Part shown: piece after piece, positions 58,054-64,000 of the stretch
Numbering within the stretch: the stretch's first letter is position 1
Layout of the letters: every line of letters starts with the position of its first letter
NCBI GenBank assembly: GCA_963579025.1
Contig: CAUZFZ010000039.1
Coordinates: 5,236-69,235 of the forward strand
Direction: 5' to 3'
From: CAUZFZ01 sp963579025
GTDB taxonomy: Bacteria; Planctomycetota; Planctomycetia; Planctomycetales; Planctomycetaceae
DNA: 64,000 nt
Position numbers and translations under genes: made by a program
Notes under the pieces: model-generated
Database searches by the model: none
The model's input: only the letters and a program-made list of their open reading frames with translations
What the model was told of the DNA's origin: nothing

Positions 58054-59046
58054 ATGAAGGACCCAATTCGCATCGCAATCACCGGCGCCGCCGGAAACAT
58101 TGGTTACGCTCTGGCGTTCCGCCTGGCATCTGGAGCTATTCTCGGGCACGATCAGCCTGTGATTCTGCATCTCGTCGAAATTCCCCCCGTGCTGCCGGCA
58201 CTGGACGGAGTGGAAATGGAACTCGACGACTGTGCCTTTCCGACACTGGCCGGAGTGGTCAAAGCGGACAGCGATCATCTGGAGGACGGATTCGGCGACT
58301 GCAACATCGTGCTGTGCGTGGGCAGCGTGCCCCGCAAGGCGGGCATGGAACGTGGCGATCTGATCCGAGTCAACGGGCCGATCTTCACCAGCACTGGCCA
58401 GGCCATCAATTCCGCAGCGGCCAAAGACGTGCGAGTTCTGGTCGTCGGCAATCCGTGCAACACGAACTGCCTGATCGCGATGTCCAACGCACCGGATGTG
58501 CCCCGGGATCGCTGGTATGCCATGACACGACTCGATCAGAATCGTGCCGTGACGCAGCTCGCCCAGAAGTCTGGTCAGCACGTTTCGGCTGTCCAGAACC
58601 TGACGATCTGGGGCAATCATTCGGCGACTCAGTACCCGGACTTTTACAACGCACGGATCAACGGTCAGCCGGCTGCCGAGGTCATTGGTGACGAAGCCTG
58701 GCTGCAGGGTGAGTTCATCACAGCGGTCCAGAATCGCGGCGCCACGGTCATCAAAGCGCGTGGAGCATCCAGTGCGGCTTCCGCGGCCAACGCAGCTCTC
58801 GACGGTATCTGCGACATCCTGAACCCCACGCCAGAAGGTCAGAGTTTCAGTGCAGCCGTATGCAGCAACGGCGCCTACGGCGTTGATGAAGGTCTGATCG
58901 CCAGCGTTCCGCTGACCAGTGACGGTTCAACCTGGAGCGTGGTCGAAGGGCTCGAACACAACGAGTTCGCTCAGGCAAAGATCGACGCAACGATTGCGGA
59001 ACTCCGCGGCGAGCGGGACACCGTTAAAGATCTGCTTCCTGGTTAG
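58054..59046 (+). CDS. mdh: Malate dehydrogenase
   Basis: A 330-residue LDH/MDH-type dehydrogenase. The NAD-binding start RIAITGAAGNIGYALAFRLA, the loop VGSVPRKAGMERGDLIRVNG (Arg residues for substrate), VVGNPCNTNCLIAMS, MTRLDQNRAV and the active-site His in NLTIWGNHSATQYPDF identify a malate dehydrogenase of the type 2 (cytosolic-like) branch. It interconverts malate and oxaloacetate in the TCA cycle. An AGAAGGA ribosome binding site lies upstream. It is a single gene, divergent from the enolase-superfamily gene. Confidence 0.95.
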   Translation: MKDPIRIAITGAAGNIGYALAFRLASGAILGHDQPVILHLVEIPPVLPALDGVEMELDDCAFPTLAGVVKADSDHLEDGFGDCNIVLCVGSVPRKAGMERGDLIRVNGPIFTSTGQAINSAAAKDVRVLVVGNPCNTNCLIAMSNAPDVPRDRWYAMTRLDQNRAVTQLAQKSGQHVSAVQNLTIWGNHSATQYPDFYNARINGQPAAEVIGDEAWLQGEFITAVQNRGATVIKARGASSAASAANAALDGICDILNPTPEGQSFSAAVCSNGAYGVDEGLIASVPLTSDGSTWSVVEGLEHNEFAQAKIDATIAELRGERDTVKDLLPG

Positions 59047-59055
59047 CAGACGGGC

Positions 59056-60159
59056 TTACGATGTCCCCGGCGAAGCGGTACTCAGCCTGTATTCCCGGAA
59101 TGGTTGTTCGCAGGGATTGCCGCAGCACAGGTGGAAGCGTCCACGATTCGGCTCGGCGATTATTGCGGCGACTGTCCGTCCTGAAGCCGGCAGGATGTTG
59201 TCTCCGTATCCCGCGTGGGGATGGCGGCAGATGCTGACCGGGTGACCGTCGTGGTCGGCCAGGATTTCCTGCATGTCCTCTCGCGTCAGGCTGCCAAATT
59301 TCGCCCGAATCAGGTGACGCATGCGTTCCAGCCGCGGGAACGAATCGGGCAGACTCTGATCGAAGTTGGCCTGGCAGTTGTGAGGGGCACACAAGTAGTG
59401 ATTCGAGTGTGCCAGAAATCCCTCGCCGTCGTCCTCAATCGAAAATGGACCGTCCGGCGTGAGTTCGACATCGAGGATCTGGTGCTGCCCGTCGCACAGC
59501 ACATAGTTGCCGTTCGAGGACGCGGGATAGCGTGCCATCAGGCTCCGCACCGCTGGCAGGTCCGGTTGTTCGAGAATCATTCGTTTCAGCGGATAGTGAG
59601 ACAACGCAAACTTCCAGGCGGGCCCACCACCGAGCGAATTGGCGAAGTGGGCAACGCCGCTGGTGTTTAATCCGTGGTAGCCAATCATGCCGCCGAAGGT
59701 CCACATGATCAGCTCAGGCCGGTCATCGGGTTCCAGATGCAGGACATAGCAGAACTCGCGCATTTCCGCTGGCATGTCACTGGTCTGTCCGATCAGGACA
59801 TTGCCGTCTGCCGTTCCGCGTGGCCCGATGACGAACGTTGTGCAGCCGTCAGGTGTGACCTGCCCGAGTTCGCCACGAAGCTGGCAGGCCAGTCCCAGGT
59901 CACGGCTGATGGCTGCGCCCTCCGCCAGACCTTCGATTTCTGCGAGCAGGTGTGGGCAGTGCGTTTCAAAAAGAGGCAGAAAACGGCGGGCGCGGTGGGC
60001 TAATTCCCTGTCTTCGATGCCGAGAGCTTCACATAGCCAGCCCAGAAACGCACTGATCTTCAGACGCGCTTGTTCGCCATGCAGACGACCCAGCGTTCGT
60101 GCTGATCCGGCGGCGCGGAAGAGCGGATAGTGAAATGAACTCTCGGAATGTACTCGCAC
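59056..60159 (-). CDS. C45-family autoproteolytic acyltransferase/hydrolase
   Basis: A 367-residue Ntn-hydrolase of the C45 family (acyl-CoA:6-aminopenicillanate acyltransferase-like). The self-cleavage/nucleophile site is TPDGCTTFVI with Cys at about residue 105; ahead lie GRLHGEQARLKI and LLAEIEGLAEGAAIS, and behind are GMIGYHGLNTSGVAHFANSL and FLAHSNHYLC. It probably cleaves or forms an amide bond in small acylated molecules; true substrate unknown. It starts at GTG and is convergent with mdh (9 bp apart). Confidence 0.9.
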   Translation of the reverse strand: MRVHSESSFHYPLFRAAGSARTLGRLHGEQARLKISAFLGWLCEALGIEDRELAHRARRFLPLFETHCPHLLAEIEGLAEGAAISRDLGLACQLRGELGQVTPDGCTTFVIGPRGTADGNVLIGQTSDMPAEMREFCYVLHLEPDDRPELIMWTFGGMIGYHGLNTSGVAHFANSLGGGPAWKFALSHYPLKRMILEQPDLPAVRSLMARYPASSNGNYVLCDGQHQILDVELTPDGPFSIEDDGEGFLAHSNHYLCAPHNCQANFDQSLPDSFPRLERMRHLIRAKFGSLTREDMQEILADHDGHPVSICRHPHAGYGDNILPASGRTVAAIIAEPNRGRFHLCCGNPCEQPFREYRLSTASPGTS

Positions 60160-60250
60160 CCTGGAGTCTCCCGTTGCCGTTTGGCCCGCAACGAGAACAG
60201 CCAGGCACTCCTCGACTCATGGCCCGACCGTCGGTTCGTAAATTATGTAG

Positions 60251-62143
60251 ATGACATTTATTCAACGCAAGCTGTTCCTGGCCCGTCTTCTACGAAGCCG
60301 GGCAGGGCAGTACGATCCGGCGACCATGTCTGATCCGGAATTGATCCAACTGGAATTATTTGCTCAGGTCGATGAGCTGATGCGTCGACTGAGGCAATGG
60401 TCCGAAGGCGACTCGTCCTGGGAGCCGCTGAACCAGTCGCGTGCCCTGGTGAGACGTTTGCTCGTACGGCTGGAGACGCTGCGCGTGCGTCTGGAAGCGC
60501 CGCTCATTGTCGCCACATTCGGTGGTACCGGGACAGGGAAGAGTTCTCTGGTGAACGCGCTCGTCGGAACCGAGTGCACGCGTGCCGGACGCGAGCGGCC
60601 GACAACTCGCCGACCGATCCTGATTTGTCACCCGGATGCCGAGTTACCGTCGCTCAATCTGCCGTTGGACCAGTTTGATGTCGAGCGGATCGACTCGGGC
60701 GTGTTGCGCGACGTTGTCATCATTGACTGCCCGGACCCGGACACGAATGAATCCGAGACCTCGGGCAGTAATCTGGAAACACTGCGACGCATGCTGCCTC
60801 ATTGCGACGTGCTGATTTACACATCGACGCAGCAGAAGTACCGATCGGCCCGCGTTGTGGACGAACTCGATGTCGCCGCCGCCGGTTGCCGACTGATCTT
60901 CGTGCAGACGCATGCGGACACCGACTCGGATATCCGCGACGACTGGCGCAAACTGCTGGCTGATCGCTACGAAGTCCCCGACCTGTTTCTTGTCGATTCG
61001 GTGCGGGCGTTCCAGGAGCAACAGGCCGGCCAGCGACCGGGCGGCGACTTTGCCCGGCTTCAGGACCTGCTGACAACACGACTGGCCGCTGTACAGCGAA
61101 TTCAGATCCGTCGAGCGAATCTGCTGGACCTCGCCGCCGCGACAGTGGCGCGTTGCCGCGAGCAGATCGGACAGCACGAACCGGCACTGGCTCGTCTGGA
61201 AGAAACTCTCACGGAACATCGCTCGAAGCTGTCCCACGAGATGTCGCAGGAGCTTCGCAGTCAACTGGAAACAAGCCGGCATTTGTGGGAGCAACGCATC
61301 CTGTCTCAGGTTACGTCGCTGTGGGGAGCCAGCCCGTTTTCATCGCTGTTGCGGCTTTACAGCGGAATCGGGGCACTGCTTGCTTCAGCGAGTCTCCTGA
61401 GGGCACGCTCCGGAGCACAGATGGTGCTGGTGGGTGCGATGCAGGGATCTCGCTGGTTAACGAGTCGGCGAAAGGACCAGGATGCCGAGGAACGCTTCGA
61501 GGAACTGGCGACACTGGGCCTGAACGAAACGCTCATGCGTGAATCGCGACTGCTCATCAGCGGGCATCTGTACGATGCGGGACTCGATCCCGCATTGCTG
61601 ACCGACAACGGCAGCCCCAGTCGCGATGCCGCCCGTGTCGAACGTGACTTTCTCGAGCAGGCCCGCCGCCGGATCGAGACAGCCATCGAACATCTGGCAC
61701 GTCGGAACTCTGGATTACTCGCGCGCGTCTGGTACGAGCTGCTGTTTCTGGCGTTCATTGCATTCGTGCTGTCTCGCGCCGGTTACAACTTCTTCTGGGA
61801 GACGTTTCAGAATCCGAGGACGCCAGTGCTCGGAGTGGACTTCTATGTCTCCGCCGGCATCTTCTTCGTGCTGTGGAGCGGCGTACTTGTCATCAGTTTC
61901 TGTCGCCGACTGCAGCGAGGTTTGAGCGCGGAGATCGCAACACTGGCCAGCGATATGGCTCAGCAGAAGCTGACCGGGGGTCTGTTCCCGCATTTGGAAG
62001 AAGAACTGCAGCAGATTGCGCAGCATCGCGGCCGATTGGACCAACTCGGCGAGACGTGTCGGCAACTTCGGAGCGAACTGGCCACGTCCCCCGATCTCGG
62101 GTCAGCCCGCGATCTCAATGCAGAGCCCGTCGGCACGGCGTGA
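60251..62143 (+). CDS. Membrane-associated dynamin-like/Era-like GTPase
   Basis: A 630-residue P-loop GTPase. G1 is ATFGGTGTGKSSLVNALVG at about 88-106, a Thr-containing switch is ERPTTRRP, G3 is VIIDCPDPD (DxxG changed to DCPD) and the G4 equivalent is QTHADTD instead of TKxD. A long helical region follows, and two hydrophobic segments at about 495-515 and 535-555 (LLFLAFIAFVLSRAGYNFF; YVSAGIFFVLWSGVLVISF) flank a short loop, then a coiled-coil tail. This layout resembles bacterial dynamin-like or YcjX/GTP1-type membrane GTPases. The start at 60251 is uncertain; the ATG at 60326 is also possible. Role not established. Confidence 0.82.
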   Translation: MTFIQRKLFLARLLRSRAGQYDPATMSDPELIQLELFAQVDELMRRLRQWSEGDSSWEPLNQSRALVRRLLVRLETLRVRLEAPLIVATFGGTGTGKSSLVNALVGTECTRAGRERPTTRRPILICHPDAELPSLNLPLDQFDVERIDSGVLRDVVIIDCPDPDTNESETSGSNLETLRRMLPHCDVLIYTSTQQKYRSARVVDELDVAAAGCRLIFVQTHADTDSDIRDDWRKLLADRYEVPDLFLVDSVRAFQEQQAGQRPGGDFARLQDLLTTRLAAVQRIQIRRANLLDLAAATVARCREQIGQHEPALARLEETLTEHRSKLSHEMSQELRSQLETSRHLWEQRILSQVTSLWGASPFSSLLRLYSGIGALLASASLLRARSGAQMVLVGAMQGSRWLTSRRKDQDAEERFEELATLGLNETLMRESRLLISGHLYDAGLDPALLTDNGSPSRDAARVERDFLEQARRRIETAIEHLARRNSGLLARVWYELLFLAFIAFVLSRAGYNFFWETFQNPRTPVLGVDFYVSAGIFFVLWSGVLVISFCRRLQRGLSAEIATLASDMAQQKLTGGLFPHLEEELQQIAQHRGRLDQLGETCRQLRSELATSPDLGSARDLNAEPVGTA

Positions 62144-62166
62144 CGGATAACGTCAGTTTGGATAAC

Positions 62167-62239
62167 AATACAAGCCCGAAGCGCGAGCGAGTGAATCACT
62201 TACAGTCCGGTTCACTCGCTCGCGCTTCGGGCTTGTATT
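62167..62239. repeat. Perfect 29-bp inverted repeat, ACAAGCCCGAAGCG family (copy 2)
   Basis: Arms 62167-62195 (AATACAAGCCCGAAGCGCG...) and 62211-62239 are exact reverse complements around a 15-base centre, 23 bp after the GTPase stop. It shares its arm core with the element at 51186-51255. A run of T follows the right arm (TATTTTTT), so it could also end transcription of the GTPase gene. Confidence 0.93.
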
Positions 62240-62305
62240 TTTTCTCATTCGCACCAGAGTGGCTCTGTCCGGACTCCTTACAGGCATCGGTGTTGGAGCC
62301 TCAGT

Positions 62306-63973
62306 ATGCTCGCAGAATCTTCCGGTGGACTGACAACAATCGACTTTGCCGTTGTCAGCGCGTATCTCGCAGTGATGCTTGCGATGGGGTTTCGCATCGC
62401 GCGTCGCAATACGTCGACGGAAGATTTCTTTCTGGGCGGACGCGACCTGCCTTCCTGGGCAGTCGGCATCAGCCTGATCGCGTCGTTGCTTTCGACCATC
62501 ACCTACCTGGGCATGCCTGGTGAGATGTTTCGCACGGGCATCGGGTTTCTGACACGCCAGGTCGGGCTGCCGCTGGTGTTGGTGGTGGTCTGGTTCGTTT
62601 GGATTCCGTTTTTCATGCGGCTGAACCTGACCAGTGCGTACGAGTACCTCGAACGTCGCTTCAATTACGCCACACGCGTCATCGCCTCCGTTTTCTGCAT
62701 GTGCCTGCTGCTGGGTTGGATCGCAGTCGTTGTGCTGACGGCCAGCGGAGCGATGGTCGAGATCGCAAATTTGCAGTTGGGCTGGTTCTTCAGTTCGAAC
62801 CAGGCCGACGCCGACATGCACGCCGTCATACTTGGCATCGGCCTATTCTCGATTCTGTATACGACGCTGGGTGGACTGCGGGCGGTCGTATGGACGGACG
62901 TCGTGCAGTTTTTCGTGTTGCTGGGCGGGGCGTTCTTCACCATGGGCGCCGTAGCATGGCAAACCGGCACGGGACTGGGCGACTGGATGGAATTCTCCAG
63001 CCAGTACAAACACGAAGAGGTTGAATGGTTCTCGCTCGACGTCACCAATCGCTCGACCGTGTTTTCGATCGCCATCGGTATGTTCTTCTGGCACTCGTGT
63101 ACTCACGGGGCCAATCAGGTCGCTTTACAACGCTACTTCGCACTGAAAGACGCCTGGGCCGCGCGGAAAAGTTTTCTGATCAATGCCCTGTCGAGCACAC
63201 TGCTGGGAGTCCTGCTGGCTGGCGTCGGTATGTCGCTGATGTACTTCGTGCTGAGCGAGGGGCATGTCTCCGGCGACATGTTGCAGACACAACAGGATCT
63301 GATGTCGGAAGATCCGGAAATTCGCACACCTGCTCAGGACAAAGTATTCCCGCAGTTCATCCGGCTCTATCTGCCGTCCGGTGTGCGCGGCCTGGTCATT
63401 GCCGCGCTGTTCGCCGCGGCCATGTCAACGATCGACTCGGGAGCGAATTCGATCTCGACAATCGTCACGGTGGACTTCGTGCGGAGACTCAGGTCGAAAG
63501 CTCTCACACCGGCAGATGAACTGAAAATGGCCCGTGCGCTGACCGCGTCGATGGGCGTGATCGTGGTGGTGACCACGATCTCGCTGTACCACCTGTCGAA
63601 GGGCACGAACATTATCGACCTGTGTCAGAAGGGCTTTAACTGTTTCCTTGGTCCACTTGGTGCGCTGTTCCTGCTGGCGATCTTCTCGCGTTCCGCCACG
63701 CCTTGGACTGTGATTCCCGCTGTGCTGGTCGGTGAAGTTGTTGGCATCTGCACAAGCTACAGCCGTGAGCTGTTTGGCGATGACTACGCGTTCTCGACGC
63801 ATCTCGTCGTTCCGGCGGCCTGGCTCAGCACGCTGATCGTGTCGCACGTGCTGTCACTGCTGCTGCAGACACGAGCCAGCGAAGAACAATCCCGCTGGAT
63901 GTGGCGAGCCGTCCGAGCCACGCCAGGTGACGACAGGATCGACTGCGGAGAAAGCCGCCCGTCGGACGGTTAG
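62306..63973 (+). CDS. Sodium:solute symporter family transporter
   Basis: A 555-residue SSS-family transporter with about 13-14 segments. Typical marks are RRNTSTEDFFLGGRDLPSWA near residue 30, ISLIASLLSTITYLGMPGE, LYTTLGGLRAVVWTDVVQFF and FAAAMSTIDSGANSISTIVT (sodium-site Ser/Thr/Asp segment). It should co-transport sodium with an organic solute such as a sugar, sialic acid or carboxylate; the substrate cannot be read. The gene ends 27 bp before the window edge. Confidence 0.93.
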   Translation: MLAESSGGLTTIDFAVVSAYLAVMLAMGFRIARRNTSTEDFFLGGRDLPSWAVGISLIASLLSTITYLGMPGEMFRTGIGFLTRQVGLPLVLVVVWFVWIPFFMRLNLTSAYEYLERRFNYATRVIASVFCMCLLLGWIAVVVLTASGAMVEIANLQLGWFFSSNQADADMHAVILGIGLFSILYTTLGGLRAVVWTDVVQFFVLLGGAFFTMGAVAWQTGTGLGDWMEFSSQYKHEEVEWFSLDVTNRSTVFSIAIGMFFWHSCTHGANQVALQRYFALKDAWAARKSFLINALSSTLLGVLLAGVGMSLMYFVLSEGHVSGDMLQTQQDLMSEDPEIRTPAQDKVFPQFIRLYLPSGVRGLVIAALFAAAMSTIDSGANSISTIVTVDFVRRLRSKALTPADELKMARALTASMGVIVVVTTISLYHLSKGTNIIDLCQKGFNCFLGPLGALFLLAIFSRSATPWTVIPAVLVGEVVGICTSYSRELFGDDYAFSTHLVVPAAWLSTLIVSHVLSLLLQTRASEEQSRWMWRAVRATPGDDRIDCGESRPSDG

Positions 63974-64000
63974 TGCAATTCACCTTATTCCGTAGTGGAT

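Overview
The window looks like a chromosome segment from a marine-type planctomycete (Planctomycetia, Planctomycetales-like). The signs are a PSCyt1/DUF1549/DUF1553 plus DUF1501 gene pair, a Ser/Thr kinase with a DWG motif fused to WD40 repeats, a small DUF6800-like protein, many Tat-exported periplasmic enzymes, moderately high GC, and scattered short palindromic elements. No rRNA, tRNA, CRISPR array or complete insertion sequence was recognised. Assignments come from reading motifs by eye; no database search was run.

Region 1 (1-6.1 kb): the start of a PQQ-propeller protein, an HpcH/HpaI aldolase, then a two-gene unit made of a membrane protein with a catalase-like C-terminal domain and a lipoxygenase. 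This suggests a split version of the lipoxygenase/catalase-like oxylipin systems.

Region 2 (6.4-23.7 kb) is the centrepiece, an inorganic-carbon handling island. It holds a Tat-exported beta-carbonic anhydrase, a sulfite-oxidase-like enzyme, an SLC4-type bicarbonate transporter fused to a PTS EIIA domain, a second beta-carbonic anhydrase and a SulP transporter on the + strand. Facing them on the - strand are dabA-dabB (CO2-hydrating pump), a NuoM-like antiporter subunit and a second SulP transporter with STAS and PII-like domains. A two-gene CopG-like/HNH cassette sits in the opposite orientation inside the - strand run. No RuBisCO or carboxysome gene is in view. Two unrelated regulatory domains (EIIA and PII-like) are built into the transporters, which suggests bicarbonate uptake is tied to nitrogen/PTS/energy status.

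Region 3 (24-30.2 kb): DedA protein, cyclase-family lipoprotein, ParE-like remnant, and a 1267-residue kinase with 14 nearly identical WD40 repeats and an in-frame stop just before a conserved-looking C-terminal tail.

Region 4 (30.6-39.7 kb): a PhnZ-like phosphonate oxygenase coupled to an FAD oxidoreductase, an OleC-like ligase, a methyltransferase, a rhombosortase-like protease beside a VIT/vWA protein with a GlyGly-CTERM-like tail, and a YVTN propeller protein.

Region 5 (39.9-64 kb): a hydrolase, MmgE/PrpD, the DUF1501/PSD1 pair, GNAT, GT39, SGNH, cupin, GlnRS, a TctA/enolase-superfamily pair, malate dehydrogenase, C45 peptidase, a membrane GTPase and a sodium:solute symporter, ending within 30 bp of the window edge. 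Palindromic repeats at about 23.9, 24.0, 26.0, 36.2, 39.8, 51.2 and 62.2 kb lie in gaps between genes and mislead ORF starts in places.
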